Positions 47,980 to 58,776 of a stretch of 64,000 nt of DNA are shown piece by piece. Under the pieces are notes generated by a model. That model had not been told where the DNA came from. It did no database searches and was given only the letters and a program-made list of their open reading frames with translations. The DNA comes from Lachancea mirantina (Eukaryota; Ascomycota; Saccharomycetes; Saccharomycetales; Saccharomycetaceae), in the NCBI GenBank assembly GCA_900074745.1, contig LT598467.1, forward strand, positions 248,001-312,000, written 5' to 3'. How positions within the stretch are numbered: position 1 is the first letter of the stretch; every line of letters begins with the position of its first letter. The translations under genes and the position numbers were made by a program.

Positions 47980-49953
47980 TCATTGCGTCATCATCCTAAA
48001 GGTTGAATCTATCAGATCTTTCAACTCTTTGTAGCTGATTATTATGCAATTTAGCTCGTCTGGAGTAGCGAGCATGAGACGTTCCGACACTCCAGCATCA
48101 AGCTTATTCAGACACCTTAGAACGTGTGTGAGATCCATTACAGGCTTGCCGGTTTCGTCAACCTGATGGAAGACATAGTCGTAGAAAAGCACTATTGGGA
48201 ACTTGTCTCCCGATTCTGACCAGTTGATGTCGACACGAGACTCAGTCCGACCGAAGATGCAGCTCAATTTGCACATTAGCCTAAAAAGTCTGCCATTCTC
48301 TAACTCTCGAGAAAGAATGGATTCCGTGTACTCCGCATAGTTCTGGAAACTCGTCATAACAGGCAGAATTTTGTGCGAGATCAAGCCCATGAGTTCCTGG
48401 AGGGTTTTGAAGCTATTGTTTTCACAAAGATAATCAACGGCATTCTTGAATTGCTCATCTATAGCTGGGCCCTCAATCGGGCTATTTTTAACGCCCGTCA
48501 TTTTTGACACGAGCTCTTTGAGCATAGATCCGAGGTCCCTGAAATCCTGTTGCTGCTCCTTGAAAAGGTCTCTGTCGCTTGAAGATAATAAAATATCTTT
48601 TGTCCCGCAATCGGCCACTTTAATCCGGCCCGGGCTTCCCGTGACAATAACCTTCTCAAGGCATATATTTTGGAGCGCCAGATTTTGGGAATGAACTTCT
48701 TGTATGGCGCTACACATCTGGACCAGATACGCCCAAAGCAGGTCTTGCGTTATCGGTGTTAGACTGAAGCTTACTTGATGAGTTTCTAGTAACGAGGGCG
48801 ACTGTGGGTAGTAATCCTGGACCATGCAAAGGGAAGAATCGTTGAAAGCCCTGCTCACAAATGCATCGCGCAGCTTTACGACGTTCGAACACTCAACTTT
48901 TTCCCACGCCTGAAACGCCTTGGACAGCTGATGAGACTCTGCAATTTGAACATCATGTATTCTTCTCATAATGTACACTTTTCCATCAACGTTGCTGAAA
49001 ACTTTGTAAAGCGAGTTTTGATGCCCACAGTACCGTTTATCGCTTGCAGGACGACTGTGAAACTCCAACGGGACAAGCCCAAAATAGTCACCGACAATGT
49101 CCGGCAGCATTCCGCTAGCTGGAAACACTTGAAGTGCAGCTTGATTTTTTTTCACCAGTTCTTCTCGCAAGTTATTCGGAATAAAGAGCATTTCCGGAGT
49201 TCGCTCGTTCGGTTTCAGAGACACTTGAAGATGAAGCGGAGGGTCGGGGGCATACAAATGGTATTGTAAAATTGAATGGCTCGGTGGGTAAATAGTGGGG
49301 AAGTTGGGATTGATTGCGGAGCTGCGATGATGATGCTCGAACGCGACGTCCGGAAAGCTCGAGCCTGAGACTGGTGCAGGCAACGAGACGTTGCCTACGT
49401 TGCCCATCACAGCGGGTGCAGAATAAGGGTTGAAAGCTCTTCCTGACGAAGACGTAGGAGGTGGAGTATCGGCTGGACTAGACGTAGCATTTCCAGGTGT
49501 AAAATTGGCAGCGTACGGATTAAACCCGCTGATAAATCCCGAACCTAACGATGCACTGGACATCTCGCTTCCCAATTTCTGCGTAGATTTTTCTTGCTTG
49601 ATGATAGTTGGCTTCGACGAAGGTGTGAAGAAGGCCGCTGTTTTCGCATTATACTTGCTCCCTACATTCTGCACATTTTGTAAGTTCTGCTGACTAGGCT
49701 GCAAACCCACGGTGTTTTGCACATCCGACATCGAAGCACTCTGAGCACCCTGCCCCACTTGATTTGCACTCGGTTGAATTTGCGGTACCAAATCCTCGTT
49801 GTTCCCCGCTGTTACAGAATTTGCGTTTTTCGTGCCTGTTTTCGTACTCTTATGGTTGAAAATACACCCTTCGTTCTCGTACTTGCAGAACCCATAAATG
49901 GTTATATTCTTGCAAGGAATCTCTTTGGCCCAATCGGCATTAGCCTTATCCAT
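47980..49953 (-). CDS. PAN3: Deadenylase subunit Pan3
   Basis: Pan3 recruits the Pan2 nuclease to poly(A)-bound Pab1. The 657-residue protein (S. cerevisiae 679) begins with a CCCH zinc finger (CKNITIYGFCKYENEGCIFNH, about 14-34). A FNPYAANFTP segment near 148 fits the PAM2 motif for Pab1 binding. The middle (about 250-530) is a protein-kinase-like domain without the catalytic signatures, as in the Pan3 pseudokinase, followed by a coiled coil and C-terminal knob. It diverges from the dehydrogenase gene with a 144-bp gap. Confidence 0.94.
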   Translation of the reverse strand: MDKANADWAKEIPCKNITIYGFCKYENEGCIFNHKSTKTGTKNANSVTAGNNEDLVPQIQPSANQVGQGAQSASMSDVQNTVGLQPSQQNLQNVQNVGSKYNAKTAAFFTPSSKPTIIKQEKSTQKLGSEMSSASLGSGFISGFNPYAANFTPGNATSSPADTPPPTSSSGRAFNPYSAPAVMGNVGNVSLPAPVSGSSFPDVAFEHHHRSSAINPNFPTIYPPSHSILQYHLYAPDPPLHLQVSLKPNERTPEMLFIPNNLREELVKKNQAALQVFPASGMLPDIVGDYFGLVPLEFHSRPASDKRYCGHQNSLYKVFSNVDGKVYIMRRIHDVQIAESHQLSKAFQAWEKVECSNVVKLRDAFVSRAFNDSSLCMVQDYYPQSPSLLETHQVSFSLTPITQDLLWAYLVQMCSAIQEVHSQNLALQNICLEKVIVTGSPGRIKVADCGTKDILLSSSDRDLFKEQQQDFRDLGSMLKELVSKMTGVKNSPIEGPAIDEQFKNAVDYLCENNSFKTLQELMGLISHKILPVMTSFQNYAEYTESILSRELENGRLFRLMCKLSCIFGRTESRVDINWSESGDKFPIVLFYDYVFHQVDETGKPVMDLTHVLRCLNKLDAGVSERLMLATPDELNCIIISYKELKDLIDSTFRMMTQ

Positions 49954-50097
49954 TTTCCTAGAGCCCCCTCGCTTTAAGTCTGGTTTGTCCTCAATTGGCT
50001 ATATATGTCAAGCCGTTTTTTCATCATCAGTTTCTTAGAGATCTTTAATAAACAAGGTTAACTAGTGATAAACCGAACATCCTGATACCAATAAGCA

Positions 50098-50934
50098 ATG
50101 GTTACTGTTGTTCTAGTTACTGGAGTTTCCAGAGGCATTGGTAGTGCCATTGTAGATTTAATCTTTAAGTATGAGGCGGACGCCGTGGTGCTGGGGGTGG
50201 CACGCAGTGAATCGGCGTTGCAGGATCTGAAAACCCGATTTGGCAAGAAATTCGAGTATTTGGCGGCAGATGTCACGGATTCGCAGCGGACAAAACGGTT
50301 CGTTGAGGAGATGGTCGCGAAACATGGCAGTCTTGATGGAATTATTGCTAATGCTGGAGTTTTGGATCCGGTACAGGACGTCAATGGGTTGAACTCGGAA
50401 GATTGGAAACGTCTTTTCGACGTCAATTTTTTTAGCGTCGTGTCACTCGTCAGCACGACGATACCATTTTTGAAGAAATCGCACTTGGGCAACATTGTGT
50501 TTGTGAGTTCTGGCGCCAGCGTCAAACCATACGTATGTTTGGAACATTAGAACGAAGAGAATACAATTAGCGGTACTAACATCGATACCCCACAGTATGC
50601 CTGGGGAGCGTATGGATCGTCGAAAGCGGCTTTAAATCATTTTGCACAGACCATTAACGCAGAAGAACCGGCTGTCAATGTCATTTCCGTGGCTCCAGGT
50701 GTTGTAGATACGTCAATGCAGGACGATATTCGGAATACTTTCGGTCCAAGGTCCATGACTCCTGAAGCGCTAAAGAGATTTGCAGACTTGAAAGCACATG
50801 GGCAGTTGCTCAAGCCACAAGTACCTGCCGCGGTTTACGCGTTATTGGTGCTCAAGGGCATCCCACATCAGCTGAAGGGAAAATACGTTCGGTACAATGA
50901 CGACGCTCTCAAGGACTACCAAATTTCGCCGTAA
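50098..50934 (+). CDS. Short-chain dehydrogenase/reductase (YIR035C/IRC24 family), spliced
   Basis: NADP-dependent carbonyl reductase of the sepiapterin/benzil reductase type. Exons 50098-50532 and 50596-50934 give 257 residues (YIR035C: 254). Cofactor motif TGVSRGIG is at about 8-15, NAG near 86, catalytic Ser138 in VSSGA, and YGSSK with Tyr151 and Lys155 lies in exon 2. Unspliced, the frame stops six codons past the junction and loses the YxxxK, so the intron is needed for a working enzyme. LYS1 further right mirrors YIR035C-YIR034C. Confidence 0.9.
50533..50595 (+). other. 63-bp spliceosomal intron of the dehydrogenase gene
   Basis: GTATGT at 50533-50538, canonical TACTAAC branch at 50574-50580 and CAG at 50593-50595. 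Phase 0; the joined protein reads KPY-YAWGAYGSSK and keeps the family alignment across the junction. Confidence 0.95.
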
Positions 50935-51176
50935 TTGATGAAATATATGAAATATATGAAATTCCAATGAAGCTGGTCTAACATCGAACGATGTTGGCCG
51001 TTTTTCTTGTACAAGTTTCGTACTTGTTCGTTTTTCATGTCAAGCTGGATCTTGAGGGCCTCATATACTATACTATACATACTATGAAACTAAACATACG
51101 ATAACTGAAAAATTCTTATATGCTTCCAATTCCACAGACTTATCTAAAGGACTTCTTAAGAGATTAGACCAGAATC

Positions 51177-52034
51177 ATGTTGGCAAGATCATTTAAATGG
51201 AAGCAGTCTAGTGTTGTGAGGCTGAACGCTATGAAATGTCTTTCTCAATTTCCTCGTGCTCGAATGTATTCGAACAAATCGACTCCATCAGGATCGGAAT
51301 CCAAACCTCCAAATCGAGGCAAAATCCTGATCCTTTTAGGTGCTCTTGCTGCTGGTTCAACGATTGCGTCGATGGTGTACCAGAAGGATGCACCTTCTGA
51401 ATTTGTTGAGCCCCGAGAGATCTCAAAGGAAAAGAAACCGGCTTTTTCTGAGGACGAGGTATCGGTCATTTTTGTTCTTGGAGGACCAGGTGCTGGTAAA
51501 GGCACTCAATGTGCGAACTTGGTCAAAGACTATGGGTTTGCGCACCTTTCTGCCGGGGATCTGCTCCGTGCCGAGCAGAATCGGGAGGGCTCAGAGTTTG
51601 GTGCGCTCATCAAGCATTACATTAAAGAGGGACTCATCGTGCCTCAGGAAGTAACAATTGCTCTTTTGAAAAAGGCGATTCAACAGAATTATGAGAACGG
51701 TATCAGAAGATTCTTGGTGGATGGATTTCCACGCAAGATGGACCAAGCTCTCACTTTCGAAAAGGAAATTGTTCCAAGTAAATTTACGCTGTTCTTCGAT
51801 TGTCCCGAGAAGGTTATGCTCAAACGACTTCTAGACCGTGGGAAGACCAGCGGAAGAGCAGATGACAATGCTGAGAGTATAAAGAAGAGATTTAGGACTT
51901 TTGTGAACACAAGCATGCCTGTTGTTGAATATTTTGAGCAACAAGACAAAGTCGTAAAAGTCAGCTGCGATCACAGCGTCGAACTGGTTTATGATCACGT
52001 CAAGAAAGCTATAGACGAACGGATTGTTAACTGA
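51177..52034 (+). CDS. URA6: Uridylate kinase Ura6 with N-terminal mitochondrial-type extension
   Basis: UMP/CMP kinase of pyrimidine synthesis. The catalytic part (about residues 88-285) aligns with the whole 204-residue S. cerevisiae enzyme: SVIFVLGGPGAGKGTQ P-loop at 102-111, HLSAGDLLRAE, VDGFPRKMDQA and GKTSGRADDN. Ahead of it are about 85 extra residues: a basic, Ser-rich presequence (1-31, Arg at 4, 15, 27, 29), then a hydrophobic segment at about 49-67 (GKILILLGALAAGSTIASM). An internal ATG at 51372 (Met66) would give a 220-residue cytosolic form. Orientation is opposite to that relative to PAN3 and SKA1 in S. cerevisiae. Confidence 0.93.
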   Translation: MLARSFKWKQSSVVRLNAMKCLSQFPRARMYSNKSTPSGSESKPPNRGKILILLGALAAGSTIASMVYQKDAPSEFVEPREISKEKKPAFSEDEVSVIFVLGGPGAGKGTQCANLVKDYGFAHLSAGDLLRAEQNREGSEFGALIKHYIKEGLIVPQEVTIALLKKAIQQNYENGIRRFLVDGFPRKMDQALTFEKEIVPSKFTLFFDCPEKVMLKRLLDRGKTSGRADDNAESIKKRFRTFVNTSMPVVEYFEQQDKVVKVSCDHSVELVYDHVKKAIDERIVN

Positions 52035-52201
52035 TCAAAAAGCGGTTGTTAAAGCTACCATTTTCTAGTATAGGGAGAGAGAGACTGTAGAACCATGATA
52101 GATATTTCACGTGCAAAGAGAAGACGACTTAATTACTGTTTATATGTGAAGAGCGACTACGAACCGAAGAACTGGAAACTACCGAGGGTTACAAGACGTA
52201 G

Positions 52202-52936
52202 ATGGACGATCAGCTACTCGTTGATTTTTTATTGCAGGACGATCTTTCAATTCCGGACTTTGAATCAGACTCCAAGTGGTTAAGCCCACAGATAACTTTT
52301 GGCTCTGGTAGATCTAAAAGAAGAAGATTTCGCAGTAAAAGCAAGAAAGGCCCTACCTTCGATCAGAACACCTTATGGGGGGAATCTATTGATGAGATCA
52401 TTGAACTGATATGTCGATTGCCGTCTACATGGGAACCCTCCCGAAATGTTTCTGATGCTGTAACGATCGAATCGCAGGCGAAACCAAAGCGAGAGAAGAA
52501 GACCGAAAAGAAGAATAATGCGAAACCTGAAAGTGTTCCTGATATTTCTCTAATACAATGCGAGCAGTTGAACCTAGGAAGTAATAGGAAGCTGTCCAGA
52601 AAGGAACGCCAGAAGTTACGGAAGAAGGCGCTCAATCACAAGGAATCTAATATACAATACACGTCTGATGAAGAACAACAATTCCGAGCGAAAAGGCATT
52701 CATCTAGGAAATCTTCTCACAAGCAAGTTGTTTTGGAAAGCTATACCACTTTCCCAAAGCTTAATCGAAAACAACGCCTAAAGTCTACAAAAGGCCCAGA
52801 GACCATTACAAATTCAGCCCAGCAACAGGCGAATGGAAAAGAAGAGCATCCAAATCTCAAGAAAAAGGCAAAGAAAAGGAATAAAGAAAAGGCTAAGAAA
52901 AAGAATGAAACCCCTCAATTAGAGGCTCAGGCTTGA
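52202..52936 (+). CDS. SKA1: Ski-complex associated protein Ska1 (YKL023W homologue)
   Basis: Ska1 is a subunit found with a pool of the Ski complex in 3'-5' cytoplasmic mRNA decay. The 244-residue protein (S. cerevisiae 277) has a conserved acidic/hydrophobic start (DDQLLVDFLLQDD), a GESIDEIIELICRLPSTW segment near 65, then a long Lys/Arg-rich tail. Low-complexity sequence limits homology; identity leans on the URA6-SKA1-CDC16 order of YKL024C-YKL022C. Confidence 0.72.
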   Translation: MDDQLLVDFLLQDDLSIPDFESDSKWLSPQITFGSGRSKRRRFRSKSKKGPTFDQNTLWGESIDEIIELICRLPSTWEPSRNVSDAVTIESQAKPKREKKTEKKNNAKPESVPDISLIQCEQLNLGSNRKLSRKERQKLRKKALNHKESNIQYTSDEEQQFRAKRHSSRKSSHKQVVLESYTTFPKLNRKQRLKSTKGPETITNSAQQQANGKEEHPNLKKKAKKRNKEKAKKKNETPQLEAQA

Positions 52937-52993
52937 GATGATATTATAATAATTAAAAATGCATTCGAGAAAACCAAAAATTTGGCGTTCAAT

Positions 52994-55147
52994 TCATTCC
53001 ACATCCATCAAATCGGCTACTTCCTCATCTGAGGATTCCTGACCCTGCTTGAGTTTCTTCGCGATCTGGGAAGCTCTGAATTCACCCTCACGTTTTCTAT
53101 TCAACAACCGAGCTCCCTTTTCCTGAATGTTCGAGCTAACCAGTAGTGGATGATCGTCATCCAAAAGCATTGTGACATTAATCTCAAGCGCTTGCTTAAG
53201 TAAATCTTGGGACGCTTGATTTGATGGGTTGATGGCCAAACTACAGTGGAGGGCATCAATGGCTTTCTCAATTTTATTCATTCGCAAATAAACAAACCCT
53301 AGAGCGCACAATGTGTCTGTGTCTCTTCCTGCAGTTTCTAATACCAATTTAAAGCACTTGACTGCACGCTCATTGTGCCCCAATTTTCTATAGGTATGGG
53401 CCAAATTTGTATGAATAGAAACCCATGACTTGGATTCAGAGCACAACGTCTTTATGGCCTCCCATGCTTTCTTCAAATATTTCTTGGCCTTGAGATAATC
53501 GCCTTTTTTAAAATACATCACCCCCATTTCATTCAGTAAGAGGGGATCATAGGGACATACCTCATATGCTAAGATGAAATACTCTTCCGCCAGCGGCAAA
53601 GAATCCATGAGAAGATATTGCATTCCAAGAAATAGATTCGGCAGGTGGGTGCCGGGAAAAAACCTGGACGCGGTCGCATAAGCAGAGACTGCTTGTTCAT
53701 GCTCGCCTTCCACCGCATAAGTATGTGCAAATCCTATCCAAGCTTGTCCAAAACTGGGATCTATAATCGAGGCCTTTGAGAAATACTTGCGAGCTTCTGC
53801 CACTTTGTTTATTGTCATATAATAGGTTCCCACGCTAAACCACGTCACTGCACTTTTTGGGAAATGCTCTGCAAGCTTATGTGAGATGAGAAACAACTTG
53901 TTCTTCCCACCCTGCTCGTAAAGGCACGAGATATAAGTCGGCAAAATCGCCAGACTCAGCTCATCTCGCTCCAAAGCATATTCACATAACTTCATACAAG
54001 CGGAAAACTTGCATTGTGTAAAAAGCATGTCACATTTGCTGCGTATAACATCTATGTTATCGCCCAGCTTATACTCATCAATGAGAAAGGCGTGAGCCTT
54101 TTCGACTTCTTCAAGGTTGAGGAACTTGGATAGTCGCGAAATGTAGAGGTTTTTTATCAAATCTTCGTTGTCATCAAGCTCTGTAAAATCTAAGCTGGCC
54201 AAAAATTGCCACTCGTCGGCAGGAGTCAGCAAACTTTTGCTTATTAGCTCATCGAAGGCCTCAAAATTCTTAATGTCGACTTGAACCGCTTCTTTAAAAG
54301 CCTCTTTAGCCTTTTCGAAACTGTTCAAAGCACAGTAAATTTTACCTCGAAGAAAACACATGGAAGATACCAGTTTTATTCCACCATCCACGTTTTTTGG
54401 GTGGTCTCCGTTAGCGTCTTTGAAAGGATTAGTCTCTCCAACAGTATCGAGAGCTTCCTCATATTTTTTCAACTTGACTTGACATAGTGCCGTTAAATAT
54501 CGACACATAACACTAGACGCATCTAAGTTATCATGAGACAGGAGTTCAACAGCTCTAATATACGCGCCCGTGTTGTAGTACACCTGGGCGAGCCAAAAAG
54601 CATCATTGGGGTCATGTGTCATACTGTAAACCTTATCGCCAATGTATTCGGCGGTGCGATAATGATGTTGCATGAGGGCATCGTGTCTCCAAAGCCGCAA
54701 TTTCTCGGCTGCTGGTAATTCAGCTATCGACAACACGGCAGGTACTGAAGCCTGGTATGCATCGTTTTTGGCATCTTCGAAAGCCGTACTTCCCACCCTG
54801 GAGGAGCCAAAATCCCTAAACCCGCTCACTTTCCGCAGAGTGGAAGGAGCTCCTGCTCCCAAGAGCCCATTTTTTGTCATCGACGCCAAGAGACCCGCAG
54901 CCGATCCATTGTCAACATGAGGCGCCGGTGTCGCCAACGTCGCACTATTTTGGACTTTCTGAACCAGTGGACTGTAAGCTGCAGTATGATGTGGCGTTTG
55001 AGCCGTAGACTGCGCACTAGCGCCCGATGCTTGTCTTATTCCCAGTTGTTGACCATGGTGTTGTAAATTTTCGTGCGATTGGCCCGGAACATGTGGAGAA
55101 AAGTTCAAAATGGGATTCTGTTGAGCCGGTGTATTACCATGAGACAT
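52994..55147 (-). CDS. CDC16: Anaphase-promoting complex subunit Cdc16
   Basis: Cdc16 is a TPR scaffold of the APC/C ubiquitin ligase. The 717-residue protein (S. cerevisiae 840) has a Gln/His/Ser-rich N-terminal tail (to about 130) and then a superhelix of about a dozen TPRs; clear repeats include AWIGFAHTYAVEGEHEQAVS and NLAHTYRKLGHNERAVKCF. The C-terminus ends in an acidic EESSDEEVADLMDVE tail. Order with SKA1 and MAK11 matches YKL023W-YKL021C. Confidence 0.93.
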   Translation of the reverse strand: MSHGNTPAQQNPILNFSPHVPGQSHENLQHHGQQLGIRQASGASAQSTAQTPHHTAAYSPLVQKVQNSATLATPAPHVDNGSAAGLLASMTKNGLLGAGAPSTLRKVSGFRDFGSSRVGSTAFEDAKNDAYQASVPAVLSIAELPAAEKLRLWRHDALMQHHYRTAEYIGDKVYSMTHDPNDAFWLAQVYYNTGAYIRAVELLSHDNLDASSVMCRYLTALCQVKLKKYEEALDTVGETNPFKDANGDHPKNVDGGIKLVSSMCFLRGKIYCALNSFEKAKEAFKEAVQVDIKNFEAFDELISKSLLTPADEWQFLASLDFTELDDNEDLIKNLYISRLSKFLNLEEVEKAHAFLIDEYKLGDNIDVIRSKCDMLFTQCKFSACMKLCEYALERDELSLAILPTYISCLYEQGGKNKLFLISHKLAEHFPKSAVTWFSVGTYYMTINKVAEARKYFSKASIIDPSFGQAWIGFAHTYAVEGEHEQAVSAYATASRFFPGTHLPNLFLGMQYLLMDSLPLAEEYFILAYEVCPYDPLLLNEMGVMYFKKGDYLKAKKYLKKAWEAIKTLCSESKSWVSIHTNLAHTYRKLGHNERAVKCFKLVLETAGRDTDTLCALGFVYLRMNKIEKAIDALHCSLAINPSNQASQDLLKQALEINVTMLLDDDHPLLVSSNIQEKGARLLNRKREGEFRASQIAKKLKQGQESSDEEVADLMDVE

Positions 55148-56719
<1,572 letters not shown>

Positions 56720-56771
56720 TAGACTGCGGGATAGTCGCTCAAATTATCATTATGTACTCTATATAAACCCC

Positions 56772-57956
56772 TTACTCTAATTGGACTTCAACTTTTCGTG
56801 AATGCTTTGCCTTCTTCTTCCTACCGGCTTTCCCAAGAAGAATCTCCTTCAAGGCAGCAGGATCTTCTTCAGCTTCGCTCTGTTCACCTATCTCTGCAGT
56901 TTCTGAGTCTCTTTTCCGCATGCTGTCATATTTTTCGATGCTTTCTTCGCAAATCGCGACACAGTTTAACCTCTCGCCACAGTCATACACAGCAACTTGG
57001 TCCTTTGTTTTCACATCCCACACAACAACCTTCCCGTCGGAACCAATCGTGACCAAATATTGACCAAAGCTATTCTTATGAAATCTAAAGTCCTTGACTC
57101 TATTGCCATGCCCATGAAGCTTGAATTCAGGCTTGAACTCAGGCTCATCATCTTGCACCTCCGCGTATAAAGGTTCCATTGGGAAAAAGCATACCGACCC
57201 ATCGCTCAAACCAATACACAGGTATTCTTTGTCATCGAGCTTTTCGACTTCAATGTGCATGATGGTTAGCTTGCCCATATTCAGTTCGCGTGAAACCTTT
57301 GCCGTCGATGTCTTGTACAGCAAGATACGATTCAGCAAAGCGACAACGAAAAATTCGCCACTTTGACCGCACCACCTCACATGCTGGCCGTTCTGATTGT
57401 AGTTTTTCAGTTTCAAAACTCCAGCCTTTTTCACTGTCATGAGATTCCAAAGTCTGATTGCATGGTCATTGCCTACACTAATAGCGATTCTATTTGATGG
57501 ATGGATGTCAAAATCGTTAATTCTAGCAGTGTGTCCCTTGAGTAATCCAAAGTTTTCCCAATCTTTAGTTCTCCAGATGACTATATTATTATCTTCTGAC
57601 GCCGAAAGAAGCCATTTGTCCCCACTTTTCTTCGTCTTTGGCCGATCCACATCCTGTTCCGCATCACCGATGGTAGTCTCACTTTTAGAGAATCTTAAAG
57701 CTGTGATAGATCCTTGGTGCGCAAGTAGAGTCCCAAGCTCCTTTCTCTTCTGCAGGTCATAAATTCTAATGTGTTCGTCGTTAGATCCAGATACAAGGTA
57801 CCGTTTCGAAACGTCAAGACATTTCACACTAAGAGAGTGCGCTTGAAAATGGAAAATGGGAGTGAAAGCGGGGGTATTTAACGATAGATCTAGCGATAAG
57901 CACAGCAGATTGTGCTCGTAAGACCCAACGATAACACGGAATTGATTTCTACTCAT
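56772..57956 (-). CDS. MAK11: 60S biogenesis WD40 protein Mak11
   Basis: Mak11 is a nucleolar WD-repeat protein for early 60S subunit assembly. From ATG 57956 it has 394 residues (S. cerevisiae 468). WD-type blades include SVKCLDVS...LVSGSNDEHIRIYDL, WLLSASEDNNIVIWRT, IAISVGNDHAIRLWNL and YLVTIGSDGKVVVWDV. The tail is Lys-rich. An upstream in-frame extension starts with GTG and is rejected. Promoter has PAC and RRPE-like elements. Confidence 0.92.
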   Translation of the reverse strand: MSRNQFRVIVGSYEHNLLCLSLDLSLNTPAFTPIFHFQAHSLSVKCLDVSKRYLVSGSNDEHIRIYDLQKRKELGTLLAHQGSITALRFSKSETTIGDAEQDVDRPKTKKSGDKWLLSASEDNNIVIWRTKDWENFGLLKGHTARINDFDIHPSNRIAISVGNDHAIRLWNLMTVKKAGVLKLKNYNQNGQHVRWCGQSGEFFVVALLNRILLYKTSTAKVSRELNMGKLTIMHIEVEKLDDKEYLCIGLSDGSVCFFPMEPLYAEVQDDEPEFKPEFKLHGHGNRVKDFRFHKNSFGQYLVTIGSDGKVVVWDVKTKDQVAVYDCGERLNCVAICEESIEKYDSMRKRDSETAEIGEQSEAEEDPAALKEILLGKAGRKKKAKHSRKVEVQLE

Positions 57957-57991
57957 ACTCTTTATCACACTAATGTCATGGTCTATTGAAG

Positions 57992-58012
57992 CTCATCGCA
58001 TCGAAAATTTTG
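57992..58012 (-). promoter_or_regulatory. PAC and RRPE-like element upstream of MAK11
   Basis: CTCATCGC (complement GCGATGAG) at 57992-57999 and GAAAATTTTG at 58003-58012, 36 to 56 bp before the MAK11 ATG. This is the ribosome-biogenesis promoter pair expected for a 60S assembly factor. Confidence 0.78.
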
Positions 58013-58776
58013 TTTTTCAAATTGGAAAAATTGAAAATTAAGACAGCGACGTCTGTCACCAGGACTTGGAAAACTTAAACTGACATTCGATAATAAAGAT
58101 ACAAGAAAAATGATTTGATGATGACTGGACCTTAGTCATTCATCTAAAGACTAATCTTCAAGAGATATTTTCTCCAAATTTCTTTAAACTTCGTAACGAC
58201 ATTTAATCTCATAACAGAACTTGATTTTATAGCTGATACACATGGATTTGTCAAGAGTTCGGTGATCATTTGCGGACATGATGGTTGTGAGCAATTGCGG
58301 AACCGGACGAATCTCTGTTATTCGTTAATTCTAAGGAAAACCGCATCATTTTCAGAGCTAGCAACCTCAGGTCCCTCTTATTAATTCATCAGGTCCAAGA
58401 TCTTCATTGAAAATCAATTGCAACGTTGTTAGATATAAAGTCGCGGTAGGAGCAATATTAAGGTTTGGATGTGGTGCAGCGATATGAAATCTATGAGTAG
58501 GAGTAATTTGAGCAACCAAGGCTTACGTATTTAATAGCCATTTACAAGTATTTCTGTTGTTGCATTTGACATGAATGAACTTTGCTCATTCTCGATATAA
58601 GTAAGAGTTGAGATAGCACATTACCAGCATCGTAGCCAACAGTCTCAAATTACGCAGCGCTTCTCTTCGTAACGAGACCTCAACAGTCAATAATGCAAGA
58701 ACTTGATACAATCTAATCTAAATATTTAGCAAACTACCCACATTATTCAACTCCAAGAAAAGCTTTTTTAATCTTT
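58013..58776. other. Spacer between MAK11 promoter and MGA2/SPT23 3' end
   Basis: About 760 bp without a supported gene. An ATGATGA near 58119 resembles a snoRNA box C, but a matching D box at the right distance with a terminal stem is lacking. Confidence 0.5.

Noticed and set aside
58110-58240. Possible C/D snoRNA (ATGATGA then CTGA)
   Set aside because: Spacing of about 115 nt and no terminal stem flanking the boxes.
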